This document shows, piece by piece, positions 1-7,473 of a stretch of 54,557 nucleotides of DNA; positions within the stretch are counted from its first letter, which is position 1; every line of letters starts with the position of its first letter. The DNA lies in NCBI RefSeq assembly GCF_020832325.1, contig NZ_JAFIEU010000016.1, forward strand, positions 1 to 54,557, read 5' to 3'. A program made the translations under genes and the position numbers. The notes below the pieces were generated by a model. That model had not been told where the DNA came from. It was given only the letters and a program-made list of their open reading frames with translations, and did not search any database. This DNA is from Lunatimonas sp. (lineage in GTDB: Bacteria > Bacteroidota > Bacteroidia > Cytophagales > Cyclobacteriaceae).

Positions 1-183
1 CTGTCGCGACCTTTCAGTCAAAGACTTTTTTATCTGGTGGAGGATAACGGATTCGAACCGATGACCTTCCCGACCCGTGTCGGGACGCTCTATCCAACTG
101 AGCTAATCCGACCTTTATATAGTCTGTTTGCCACGATAAACCCTCCAACAACTGTCGCGACCTTTCAGTCAAAGACTTTTTTA
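1..183. repeat. 32-bp direct repeat flanking the first tRNA-like copy
   Basis: Bases 1-32 recur exactly at 152-183. Each copy lies just 3' (minus-strand sense) of a tRNA or tRNA-like unit, so the unit plus its flank was duplicated about 151 bp apart. It marks a segmental duplication that produced the degenerate tRNA copy at 35-112 or the intact tRNA-Ala at 186-262. Seen directly; the direction of duplication is inference. Confidence 0.8.
35..112 (-). pseudogene. degenerate tRNA-like copy (tRNA-Ala related)
   Basis: The minus strand reads as a tRNA with the same D-arm, T-arm and 3' CCA end as the neighbouring tRNA-Ala. Two acceptor-stem positions (2-71 and 3-70) do not pair. The anticodon arm is 18 rather than 17 nt and folds as a 6-bp stem with a 6-nt loop (or a 5-bp stem with an 8-nt loop). 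The G3:U70 alanine identity pair is lost. I read it as a non-functional tRNA derivative. A rare functional tRNA with an odd anticodon loop cannot be excluded from sequence alone. Confidence 0.6.
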
Positions 184-185
184 AA

Positions 186-262
186 TGGTGGAGGATAACG
201 GATTCGAACCGATGACCTCTACACTGCCAGTGTAGCGCTCTAGCCAACTGAGCTAATCCCCC
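186..262 (-). tRNA. tRNA-Ala (anticodon GGC)
   Basis: A complete cloverleaf is seen on the minus strand: a 7-bp acceptor stem including the G3:U70 pair that identifies alanine tRNAs, a D-arm with AGCTCAGTTGG, a 5-bp anticodon stem with a 7-nt loop CTGGCAG (anticodon GGC, bases 226-228), a T-loop TTCGAAT and an encoded CCA (186-188). One T-stem pair (50-64) is a T-T mismatch. It lies downstream of recR and of a recognisable promoter, and next to several degenerate copies of itself. Confidence 0.92.
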
Positions 263-270
263 ATTATTAT

Positions 271-338
271 CTTCGGATTCGAACCGTTGACCTTCCCGAC
301 CTGTGTCGGGACGCTCTAGCCAACTGAGCTAATCCCCC
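271..338 (-). pseudogene. tRNA-Ala-derived repeat unit 1
   Basis: This unit carries the 5' acceptor strand, D-arm and T-loop of tRNA-Ala. The anticodon arm is replaced by an 18-nt hairpin, and the 3' acceptor strand and CCA are replaced by an AT-rich spacer. It therefore cannot form a normal acceptor stem. It is the first of three nearly identical units with a 76-bp period in phase with the intact tRNA-Ala (ends at 262, 338, 414, 490). Confidence 0.75.
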
Positions 339-346
339 ATTGTTAT

Positions 347-414
347 CTTCGGATTCGAACCGCTGACCTTCCCGACCTGTGTCGGGACGCTCTAGCCAAC
401 TGAGCTAATCCCCC
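347..414 (-). pseudogene. tRNA-Ala-derived repeat unit 2
   Basis: Second tandem unit. It differs from units 1 and 3 only by a T-to-C change in the T-arm region and by one base in the spacer before it. It has the same missing 3' acceptor strand and the same 18-nt anticodon-arm hairpin. The near identity of the units implies recent tandem duplication or ongoing gene conversion. Confidence 0.75.
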
Positions 415-422
415 ATTATTAT

Positions 423-490
423 CTTCGGATTCGAACCGTTGACCTTCCCGACCTGTGTCGGGACGCTCTAGCCAACTGAGCTAATCCCCC
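423..490 (-). pseudogene. tRNA-Ala-derived repeat unit 3 (promoter-proximal)
   Basis: Third tandem unit and the one nearest the upstream promoter, so any transcript of the array would contain it first. Same structure as units 1 and 2: intact 5' half, altered anticodon arm, no matching 3' acceptor strand. Confidence 0.75.
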
Positions 491-563
491 AATTTATTTC
501 TAACTAGATAAGAACTAGTAACCAACTATTTTGCAGGTGGTCGCCCGTCCGCTGATGGGAATG

Positions 564-593
564 CAAAGATAGATATGGATTTGAATTCGCCAA
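564..593 (-). promoter_or_regulatory. Bacteroidetes-type promoter for the tRNA array
   Basis: On the minus strand a TTG (593-591) is followed after exactly 19 nt by TATCTTTG (571-564). This matches the Bacteroidetes primary-sigma consensus TTG-N19-TAnnTTTG. Transcription would start around 557 and run into the tRNA-like array. The -33 TTG sits directly behind the recR stop codon. Confidence 0.75.
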
Positions 594-594
594 A

Positions 595-1215
595 TTATTC
601 AGACGAATAATTTGTACGGGACAGGATGCTTCTGCCAAGAGTCACTTCGTCGGTGAATTCGAGCTCGCCACCCACCGGTATTCCCCTTGCGATCGTACTG
701 ATCTTGGTGCCAGTGGGTTTGAGTTTTCGGCTTAGATAGAAAGAAGTGGTGTCTCCTTCCATGGTTGCAGGAAGTGCCAAAATAATCTCTCTTACCGGAT
801 CTCCGCTATGGGGACGTTCCACACGAGCGATTAGGGAGTCTATGTGGATGTTCTCGGGTCCCACTCCCTGTATGGGAGAGATCACCCCACCGAGCACGTG
901 ATATAAACCATTGTATTGGGAAGTATTCTCTATCGCAAGTACATCAGGGATGTCTTCTACCACGCAGATAACCGTGTGATCCCTGCGATGTCCTCCGCAG
1001 ATTGGGCAGATCTCCGTATCGGATAGGTTGTGACAAATCTTGCAATAGTTGGTCTTAGTCCGCAGATCTATGATGGCTTTCGCGAGGGAAGTGGCTACAG
1101 AAGCATCTTGTTTCAATAGATGAAGAGACAGCCTTAGGGCCGTCTTTTTGCCAATGCCAGGTAATCTACTGATCTCTGCCACGGCGTCTTCTATGAGCTT
1201 GGAGGGAAAATTCAC
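595..1215 (-). CDS. recR: recombination mediator protein RecR
   Basis: RecR works with RecO (and RecF) in the cytoplasm to load RecA on SSB-coated single-stranded DNA during recombinational repair. The 206-aa product has the usual family length. It carries a helix-hairpin-helix near residues 15-30 (LPGIGKKTA), a four-cysteine zinc finger (Cys58, Cys61, Cys70, Cys73) and a Toprim domain from about residue 80 (VVEDIPDVLAIE). It lies 11 bp downstream of clpS on the same strand, so the two may be cotranscribed. The stop codon adjoins the promoter of the tRNA array. Confidence 0.97.
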   Translation of the reverse strand: MNFPSKLIEDAVAEISRLPGIGKKTALRLSLHLLKQDASVATSLAKAIIDLRTKTNYCKICHNLSDTEICPICGGHRRDHTVICVVEDIPDVLAIENTSQYNGLYHVLGGVISPIQGVGPENIHIDSLIARVERPHSGDPVREIILALPATMEGDTTSFYLSRKLKPTGTKISTIARGIPVGGELEFTDEVTLGRSILSRTNYSSE

Positions 1216-1226
1216 GATGGCCCGAA

Positions 1227-1514
1227 TTAGACAATTGTAGCCTGAATCCCGGCATCTAGGATGGACTCACACATCGGTTTCAGTTTTGCAAAACTGCCTT
1301 TTCTTACCGAGCATTTACCCTTGTAATGGATAATAAGGGAACATTGTTCGGCTTGTTCCATTGTGTGACCACACACTTTCATCAGGATGCGGATTACATG
1401 CTCAAAGGTATTCACATCGTCATTGAATACGACCAAGTCGTGCTCCTCTTGGTCGACTTGCTCCTCAAGTAGTACGTCTTCTTCGATTTCGATCAAATGT
1501 TCTAGTGGTTTCAT
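1227..1514 (-). CDS. clpS: ATP-dependent Clp protease adaptor ClpS
   Basis: ClpS-type adaptor (95 aa) that delivers N-degron substrates to ClpAP-type proteases. The core VVFNDDVNTFEHVI segment and the following helix with C-G-H-T-M-E-Q-A are characteristic of the family. An acidic N-terminal extension (EIEEDVLLEEQVDQEE) precedes it, as is common in Bacteroidetes. I chose the internal ATG at 1514 rather than the in-frame one at 1538, because MKPLEHL gives the usual length and a TATCTTTG-like element (1519-1526) lies just upstream. It is divergent from the symporter gene. Confidence 0.9.
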   Translation of the reverse strand: MKPLEHLIEIEEDVLLEEQVDQEEHDLVVFNDDVNTFEHVIRILMKVCGHTMEQAEQCSLIIHYKGKCSVRKGSFAKLKPMCESILDAGIQATIV

Positions 1515-1567
1515 TTTGCAAAGATAATAAATTGTCACAACTTTAGCGTCCTCAAGCCTGATCGCAT

Positions 1568-3022
1568 ATGGATATCACCCTGATTTTAGCCGTCATAGGA
1601 GGTTATTTTTTGCTGTTGTTTCTAATTTCCTGGCTCACCACAAGAAAGGTTTCTACAGAGACTTTTTTTACCGGTGATAGACAGTCACCATGGTTTTTGG
1701 TTGCTTTCGGCATGATTGGGGCCTCCCTTTCTGGTGTCACCTTTATCTCAGTTCCTGGAGAAGTTGGAAATAGCTTTTTTTACTATTTCCAGATGATTTT
1801 GGGGTATACGCTTGGATATGCGGTCATTGCCAAGGTGCTGTTACCGCTCTATTACCGGTTGAATGTAGTTTCCATATATGCCTATCTAGAGGAGCGGTTT
1901 GGGTTTTGGTCCTACAAAACGGGTGCTTTTTTCTTTGTCTTGTCCCGAACCTTGGGTTCCTCCATTCGGGTGTTTTTGGTGGCCGGTGTGTTGCAGTTAA
2001 TCCTGTTTGATGCCTGGGGCGTACCGTTTTGGGTGTCCGTATTGGTGACTGTTTCGCTGATTTGGCTCTATACACATCGTGGGGGAATTAAAACGGTTGT
2101 TTGGACCGATACCCTACAGACCCTGTTCATGTTGGCGGCTGTGTTGGTGAGCATTTTTTTGGTCAAGCAAGCGTTGGGGTTGGGTTTTGTTGAAATGGTG
2201 GAGGTCGTGTCCTCCCACCCATATTCACGGGTTTTCAACTGGAACTGGCAGGAAGGGACCAATTTTTTCAAGCAGTTCTTTGCAGGAGCGTTTATAGTCA
2301 TTGTCATGACGGGGTTGGATCAGGATATGATGCAGAAGAACCTAACTTGCAAAAGCCTAAAGGATGCACAAAAAAATATGTTTTGGTTTACTAATATCCT
2401 CGTCGTAGTGAACCTGGTTTTTTTGTCCTTGGGAGTGTTACTTTACCTGTATGCAGAGGCAAATGACATAGCCCTGCCGGCAAGGACCGACGATCTCTAT
2501 CCTTTGCTTGCCAGTACCCATTTTTCTGCATTTGCAGGAATTGTGTTTGTATTGGGCATTACCGCCGCAGCGTATAGCAGTGCCGATTCCACGCTGACGG
2601 CACTTACTACCTCCTTTTGTTACGATTTCCTGCAGATCCAAAAGAAATATGAGCCAGCAAAGCAGGTGAGCGTCCGAAAAACAGTGCACTTGGGTTTTAC
2701 GGGTCTGATGTTCGTGGTTATTTTGGTTGTAGAATGGCTAAACGATCAAAGCGTCATCAATGCGGTATTTTTGATAGCAGGCTACACCTATGGGCCTCTA
2801 TTGGGACTTTACAGTTTTGGTCTTTTCACCAAGCGGCAGGTGAGAGACCGTTGGGTGCCGTATTGCGCTGTTGCTGCACCTTGTTTGGCGTATTTAATAT
2901 CTTGGCATTCCGAGTCCCTATTTGGGGGGTATAAATTTGGATTCGAAATCCTCATCCTAAACGGAGCGTTGATGTTTTTGGGCTTATCCCTGTTGAGTAT
3001 CCGAAAGCGATCGGAACGCTAA
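1568..3022 (+). CDS. sodium:solute symporter (SSS family)
   Basis: A 484-aa inner-membrane protein with about 13 hydrophobic segments spread over its whole length, matching the SSS/SLC5 family in length and pattern (for example FTGDRQSPWFLVAFGMIGASLSG near the N-terminus and the AAAYSSADSTLTALTTSFCYDF segment near residue 340). Members couple Na+ entry to uptake of a small solute. The substrate cannot be told from the sequence. It is divergent from clpS, and its 3' end overlaps the convergent sugar transferase gene by 4 bp (3019-3022). Confidence 0.9.
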   Translation: MDITLILAVIGGYFLLLFLISWLTTRKVSTETFFTGDRQSPWFLVAFGMIGASLSGVTFISVPGEVGNSFFYYFQMILGYTLGYAVIAKVLLPLYYRLNVVSIYAYLEERFGFWSYKTGAFFFVLSRTLGSSIRVFLVAGVLQLILFDAWGVPFWVSVLVTVSLIWLYTHRGGIKTVVWTDTLQTLFMLAAVLVSIFLVKQALGLGFVEMVEVVSSHPYSRVFNWNWQEGTNFFKQFFAGAFIVIVMTGLDQDMMQKNLTCKSLKDAQKNMFWFTNILVVVNLVFLSLGVLLYLYAEANDIALPARTDDLYPLLASTHFSAFAGIVFVLGITAAAYSSADSTLTALTTSFCYDFLQIQKKYEPAKQVSVRKTVHLGFTGLMFVVILVVEWLNDQSVINAVFLIAGYTYGPLLGLYSFGLFTKRQVRDRWVPYCAVAAPCLAYLISWHSESLFGGYKFGFEILILNGALMFLGLSLLSIRKRSER

Positions 3023-3714
3023 TACACTTCTGTTTTTTTAATCGCCAAACTGATGGCAGTCCAAGCAATTATTTTCATATCCAGCAATAGGGACCAATTG
3101 TCCACATAAAAAATATCGAGCTTGCAACGTGAATAGATGTCGTAGAAGGTCTTTGTTTCACCTCGGAAACCCTTTGCTTGAGCAAGTCCGGTTATCCCGG
3201 GGCGTACCGCGTGACGGTACATAAAATTGTTTATTTCGGCCGAAAATCGGTCATTCATAGGTAAAGCGTGCGGACGTGGGCCCACTATAGACATCTCCCC
3301 AATTAGTACATTCATAAATTGGGGGAGCTCATCTAGGCTGGTTTTTCGCAAAAATGACCCAATGCGTGTCACTCGAGGGTCATTTCGGGTTGCCTGTTTG
3401 AAATCAGCCTCCCTGTTGGGGTGCATGGTGCGAAACTTGAAGCAATAGAAAGGCACATTGTCTTTTCCGTGGCGTAACTGTCGGAACAAAACAGGACCCT
3501 TTGAATCTAGTTTGATACTAAGTGCAATTAGGGGAAATAGCCAAGAAAACACAAATAGAAACAAGGTTGCACTGACCAATATGTCAAATGCCCGCTTTAG
3601 CTGGTCTTGTTTCGGATTTAAAAACTTAGCAGCCCTTGGTTTTTTCGGACGTCTAGATACAACCGCCCTATTTGGTTTTATCAGGCGGGATTCAGCAATT
3701 AAAATTTCAGCCAT
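3019..3714 (-). CDS. sugar-1-phosphate transferase (polyprenyl-phosphate, short form)
   Basis: Monotopic phosphoglycosyl transferase core (PF02397 type) that moves a sugar-1-phosphate from a nucleotide sugar to a polyprenyl phosphate and so starts a surface glycan. One membrane segment lies at about residues 45-67. The catalytic Asp128-Glu129 (LDELPQ) and the GPRPHA and RPGITGLAQ motifs follow. The C-terminal half resembles WcaJ-like enzymes. At 231 aa it lacks the N-terminal membrane and CoA-binding-like part of full-length WcaJ homologues and starts with a basic tail instead. It stands alone, about 20 kb from the polysaccharide locus, so its pathway is unclear. Confidence 0.9.
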   Translation of the reverse strand: MAEILIAESRLIKPNRAVVSRRPKKPRAAKFLNPKQDQLKRAFDILVSATLFLFVFSWLFPLIALSIKLDSKGPVLFRQLRHGKDNVPFYCFKFRTMHPNREADFKQATRNDPRVTRIGSFLRKTSLDELPQFMNVLIGEMSIVGPRPHALPMNDRFSAEINNFMYRHAVRPGITGLAQAKGFRGETKTFYDIYSRCKLDIFYVDNWSLLLDMKIIAWTAISLAIKKTEVY

Positions 3715-3957
3715 AATTGGAATGCCTTGAACGTTGACAAAATTTTACGGTTGGCTTGCATGCAATAATATTGCCGATTTAGTTTCACATTATTTCATAT
3801 AAAAAAAAACGTCTTTCAAATGTATAAAAAGCTTATTTAATCTCCTAGTGGGTGATAGAAATTTCTTATGTATTTATGGATAAAGTCGTAAAAAATTAAT
3901 AGATAGCTATTGGAAATGCGTTTTTGTTAAATTATTGTTAATAAATATAAGAAATGT

Positions 3958-4296
3958 TTAGGTCATTAAATTTTTTTCGGGATCCCAAAATAAACGCTCA
4001 AAATCAACGACACGGTCATCCCTAACCAAGACGCCCTCACTCTCCAGTAATCGTTGCATCTCCGTCGGGTCCTCAAAATGGTTTTTCCCCGTGAGTATCC
4101 CATTTCGATTTACTACCCGATGTGCCGGTACGTTAACAGCGGCATGCGAGGCGTTCATTGCATACCCAACCATTCGTGCGCTGCCCTTGGTGCCTAAAAA
4201 GGCCGCAATGGCACCATAGGAGGTTACCCTGCCGAAAGGTACCTGGCGGACGACCTCGTAGACATCATTGAAAAAATTCTGGCGCTTAGAGTTCAC
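3958..4296 (-). CDS. alkyltransferase-like protein (MGMT family, no active-site Cys)
   Basis: The product (112 aa from a GTG at 4296) is an O6-alkylguanine-DNA alkyltransferase-like (ATL) protein. The helix-turn-helix part (VPFGRVTSYGAIA) and the NVPAHRVVNRNG segment are clear. The alkyl-accepting Cys of the PCHRV motif is replaced by Ala58. ATL proteins bind alkylated guanine and flag it for nucleotide-excision repair but do not transfer the alkyl group. The GTG start is preferred because it overlaps the mscS stop only slightly. The upstream in-frame ATG at 4362 would overlap mscS by 77 bp. Confidence 0.85.
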   Translation of the reverse strand: MNSKRQNFFNDVYEVVRQVPFGRVTSYGAIAAFLGTKGSARMVGYAMNASHAAVNVPAHRVVNRNGILTGKNHFEDPTEMQRLLESEGVLVRDDRVVDFERLFWDPEKNLMT

Positions 4297-5164
4297 TGGA
4301 CAACTGGATGATTTTTTGATTGAGCATTCGTTTGATTTTCTTTTCAACGGCGCGATCCCCACCTACCAACTGAAGTTGGACCTTGATTTTGACAGCGTCC
4401 TTTTGGATGCTCATCGCCTTGAGAATAAAGGAGTTTTTGGAAAAATGTTTATCCTGGGGTTTAAAATGCCCCAACAGTGCGTTTTCCAACACATCCAGAT
4501 TGAGTCTTTCACTTAGCTTCATTTCAAACTCCAAGGAGATCTTTTTCACGTTTTGGCGCGAGTGATTGATTACGTTCGAGGAAAGGATCAGGCTGTTTGG
4601 TATCATCACCAAATCATCGTCTTCGTTGGCAATGATAACGTTTAGCAGGGTGATGTCTTGTATTTTGCCTTTAAATTCCCCCATCTTGATGTGATCACCA
4701 AGGGTAAGCTGATCCGAAAACATGATTATGAGCCCGTTGATCATGTTGGTGATATAATCCTTGGAAAGCAACGCAATAGCTGCAGCAACGATTGTAATGC
4801 TGGAGAGGAATTCAAGTGGCTGGATATCAAATAGCACCATAATGCTCAATAGCACAATGATCACATTCAATATGCTTACGATGCGGTTGATCCCCAACAC
4901 AAAATTGCCGTGCAAACCCGTTCGCCGCTTCTTTCTTAGGTAAAAACGTATGAGGATGATTCTTCCCAGCGAAATGATCAGGTTTCCAGCAACCACCACT
5001 TCCAATGCGTTGAGAAACCGATAGACTTTCGGAAAATAAGGGGCTACAAGCGGACCCAAATACTCCGATGTCGCCAGCAAAGCAACATACACCAGTATCT
5101 TTACAACAAAAATGGTCCTACGTCGGCGTTCAGAGACTTCTATCTGGTCTTTTCTGGAATTCAT
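4286..5164 (-). CDS. MscS-family mechanosensitive ion channel
   Basis: A 292-aa membrane protein that probably opens under membrane tension to release solutes on osmotic downshock. Four hydrophobic segments occur in the N-terminal half (about residues 20-45, 50-75, 90-110 and 115-135). The pore-helix/beta-domain signature follows (ALLSKDYITNMINGLIIMFSDQLTLGDHI, then DLVMIPNSLILSSNVINHSR). The C-terminal alpha/beta domain is of normal small-MscS size. Its 3' end overlaps the ATL gene by a few bases, so the two are probably cotranscribed. Confidence 0.92.
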   Translation of the reverse strand: MNSRKDQIEVSERRRRTIFVVKILVYVALLATSEYLGPLVAPYFPKVYRFLNALEVVVAGNLIISLGRIILIRFYLRKKRRTGLHGNFVLGINRIVSILNVIIVLLSIMVLFDIQPLEFLSSITIVAAAIALLSKDYITNMINGLIIMFSDQLTLGDHIKMGEFKGKIQDITLLNVIIANEDDDLVMIPNSLILSSNVINHSRQNVKKISLEFEMKLSERLNLDVLENALLGHFKPQDKHFSKNSFILKAMSIQKDAVKIKVQLQLVGGDRAVEKKIKRMLNQKIIQLSSEL

Positions 5165-5249
5165 GAGTAATTCAAAAATAAATCTTTAATTTTATGGATT
5201 TGGAAGGCGATCCACAAAATTATCGTTTAGAAACGTAAATAAATAGTTA

Positions 5250-5927
5250 ATGGATAGGAATATCATAGTAACAGGGAGTACAGGTAATTTAGGTCGGGCA
5301 GTAATCGCCAAATTCAAGCGGGAAGGGTACCAGGTGATCGCATTGGTCGAACCGGGCAGTGATGCAGATTTGGATGAAGCAGACGATGTGTACCAAGTGG
5401 ATGTCACGGACGAACAGGCCGTACTTGCATTCGCCAAAGAGTATCATTTGCAGTATGGCGAATTGGACTGCCTGGCGCTGCTCGTTGGCGGTTTTGCTAT
5501 GGGATCGCTCGAGGAAACCTCCCAGGCAGACCTTTCCCGCATGTTTTCGCTGAATTTTTTTAGCGCATTTAACATGGTCAAGGCTTTTCTGCCCGCTATG
5601 AAAAGGGCCAATCAGGGCTGTTTTTTGTTTGTTGGCGCGAAGCCTTCGTTGGAAAAGGCTACGGGGACAGAAGCTTTGGCATACGCTTTGAGTAAGGGTC
5701 TTGTGATAGATCTCGCAGAGTATACCGCTCATGCGGTGTCCGGAACGCAGATTCGTTCCCACGTGTTTGTACCAAGTATCATTGACACCCCTCAAAATAG
5801 GGAAAGCATGCCGGAAGCGGATTTCACCCAATGGGTTTCTCCTTCCGACATTGCAGAGGCTATGCATTATGCGGTGAATACCGGCGCCCTGCGAAACATG
5901 ACCTTTAAGCTTTATGGCGGGGTTTAG
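5250..5927 (+). CDS. SDR-family NAD(P)-dependent oxidoreductase
   Basis: Short-chain dehydrogenase/reductase, 225 aa, cytoplasmic. The dinucleotide-binding TGSTGNLG lies at residues 8-15 and the catalytic Tyr145-x-x-x-Lys149 (YALSK) is intact. The usual catalytic Ser is not in a standard context; Ser133 is the nearest candidate. The substrate is unknown. It is monocistronic, or the first gene of a short plus-strand run with the two secreted proteins that follow. Confidence 0.88.
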   Translation: MDRNIIVTGSTGNLGRAVIAKFKREGYQVIALVEPGSDADLDEADDVYQVDVTDEQAVLAFAKEYHLQYGELDCLALLVGGFAMGSLEETSQADLSRMFSLNFFSAFNMVKAFLPAMKRANQGCFLFVGAKPSLEKATGTEALAYALSKGLVIDLAEYTAHAVSGTQIRSHVFVPSIIDTPQNRESMPEADFTQWVSPSDIAEAMHYAVNTGALRNMTFKLYGGV

Positions 5928-5971
5928 TCCGTACGTTAATTAGGTTAAAACAATGCTTAACAAAAGTATTT

Positions 5972-6658
5972 ATGAAGAGTAAAATTCAAATTGCGTGCTT
6001 ATTGGGTTTCTTTTTGACCCATGTGTTGGTTGCGCAAACCAGTAGTGAGACAAGGCCCTTGCCTGCTTTTAACGGGGTAAGGGTATCCAATAGCATTGAG
6101 GCGGTCTTCGTAAAAGGAGACAAACACGAAATTGAGATTACAGCATCGGGACTAGAGCTATCCAAAGTGGAAACCTCTGTCACCAACAGGGAACTCGAAT
6201 TGAAGATTTCCGGCGTATCACCGCGGTCTGCAACTGTGAAAGCCACGGTCACCTACGTGGACCTTGAGAGTGTACAGGCAGCCACCAGCGCCAAGGTCTT
6301 TCTAAAGGACCCATTGGTAGTCCGCTCTGCTCAATTGTCAGCGGCTACGAGCAGTTACATTGAGGGGGTGGTACAGGCACAGGATTTGGTGTTGGAAGCT
6401 CAGACCAATGCGAAGATATTTGTCAAGGGGACAGCCTCCAAATTGGATTTTTCTGCCGCCACGAATTCGGAAATTGACGCAGAGGAGCTTGAAGTGGAAC
6501 ATGCAGAGGTCAAGATCAACACCAATGCAAAAGGAAGCTTTCAGGTAACGGAATCCCTAAGGGGTACCGCTGCTACTCGCGGCAGGATTACGTACAGCGG
6601 AGATCCAAAGATATTGGATGTAAAAACCAACACTGGGGGCGCGATAGATGAGAAATAG
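5972..6658 (+). CDS. head GIN domain-containing secreted protein (DUF2807)
   Basis: A 228-aa protein with an N-terminal signal peptide (hydrophobic stretch to about residue 21, ending LVAQTSS). It continues as a repetitive beta-rich putative adhesin/auto-transporter-like fold (PF10988, 'head GIN'): FNGVRVSNSIEAVFVKGDKHEIEI, then alternating short strands. Such proteins are common in Bacteroidetes and their role is not established. The last 11 bp overlap the following gene, which points to translational coupling. Confidence 0.85.
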   Translation: MKSKIQIACLLGFFLTHVLVAQTSSETRPLPAFNGVRVSNSIEAVFVKGDKHEIEITASGLELSKVETSVTNRELELKISGVSPRSATVKATVTYVDLESVQAATSAKVFLKDPLVVRSAQLSAATSSYIEGVVQAQDLVLEAQTNAKIFVKGTASKLDFSAATNSEIDAEELEVEHAEVKINTNAKGSFQVTESLRGTAATRGRITYSGDPKILDVKTNTGGAIDEK

Positions 6659-7121
6659 CCGAATAATCAAAACGCTTCTGTTGGCTGGGCTGTTTTTGGC
6701 CGGCGCCCATCAGGCATTGTTCGCTCAGCAAGTGAATCCGGAGAATGAGGTCCGGGATCTGCTTCAGGTTTTTTTTATTGCCATGAAGAAAAAGGATAGC
6801 GCAACCATTCAACAGGCCTTTCACGTGGATGCGGTCATGCAGACGGTGGTTCAGGAAGGTTCAGTTGCGAAATTGGGTACCAACGATGTCAGTGATTTTT
6901 TGAAGCGGGTCGGTACCAGTGAGGTGGAGTTGGATGAAAGGCTTTTGGCATATAGCATACAGGTTGACGGTTTATTGGCCCATGCTTGGACTCCCTATGA
7001 GTTTTATGTAGATGGCAAATTCAGCCATTGTGGGGTGAATTCCTTCCAGCTCATCCGTACCGCCGAGGGGTGGCAGATCACCCACGTGATTGATACGCGA
7101 AGAAAAGAGGGCTGCCGGTAG
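6648..7121 (+). CDS. secreted NTF2-like (SnoaL-type) protein
   Basis: A 157-aa protein with a signal peptide (LLLAGLFLAGAHQALFAQ) and a cone-shaped NTF2-like fold. It opens with the typical helix (ENEVRDLLQVFFIAMKKKDSATIQQAF) and ends with a strand pair (CGVNSFQLIRTAEGWQITHVIDTRR). Enzymatic function cannot be assigned. It may simply bind a small ligand in the periplasm. It overlaps the GIN-domain gene and is followed at once by a rho-independent terminator that contains its stop codon. Confidence 0.85.
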   Translation: MRNSRIIKTLLLAGLFLAGAHQALFAQQVNPENEVRDLLQVFFIAMKKKDSATIQQAFHVDAVMQTVVQEGSVAKLGTNDVSDFLKRVGTSEVELDERLLAYSIQVDGLLAHAWTPYEFYVDGKFSHCGVNSFQLIRTAEGWQITHVIDTRRKEGCR

Positions 7122-7133
7122 GTAGCCTTTTTT
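7110..7133 (+). terminator. rho-independent terminator after the NTF2-like gene
   Basis: Stem GGCTGCC/GGTAGCC (7 bp with one G-T pair), loop GGTA, then six T residues. The stop codon of the upstream gene lies inside the hairpin. It separates this run from the threonine operon. Confidence 0.85.
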
Positions 7134-7473
7134 GTTCTGTAGGTTAGGAGGAGGACTAACCGTGGCTAATTTGGCAAAGCAGTTTAGCGGCGGTTTCTTT
7201 TGGTAATTCCGCCGGTAAAAACTTGTGATATATAAAATTTGTCCTTAGAATTGTGCCTCAATTCAAAATGTATGGATTTCGCAGTACACACATTATCAGG
7301 TAAACCGGCGTCCGAATCAGTTTGGACGGTTGACTGCGCACATTTTTCTACCGGTTCAACCTGTCGTACATTTACCTTCATTACGGGTTAATCCCGTTCT
7401 GTAACCACATATCCCCCCTTTTTGCAAGGTCTATTTTAGGCTTTTCTCATACCTTTTAATTACATGTAAAGCA
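7134..7473 (+). other. threonine operon leader region (no clear gene)
   Basis: 340 bp without a convincing gene. It contains a CGGCGG/CCGCCG stem (7188-7214), an 11-codon ORF at 7268-7303 (with one Thr and two consecutive Ile codons) followed directly by an 8-bp stem with a TCAG loop (7309-7328), and an ACGGG/CCCGT stem (7383-7397). The arrangement resembles a peptide-controlled attenuator, but no T-run sits immediately behind a hairpin and the ORF may be chance. I found no good TTG-N19-TAnnTTTG match. Confidence 0.3.

Noticed and set aside
35-490. A cluster of five functional tRNA genes
   Set aside because: Only 186-262 forms a full acceptor stem and a 7-nt anticodon loop; the others lack pairing or the 3' half.
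1519-1526. Full promoter for clpS
   Set aside because: A TATCTTTG element is present but no TTG lies 19-21 bp upstream, and it sits almost on the start codon.
3958-4362. Active methylated-DNA-cysteine methyltransferase
   Set aside because: The acceptor cysteine is replaced by alanine (PAHRV).
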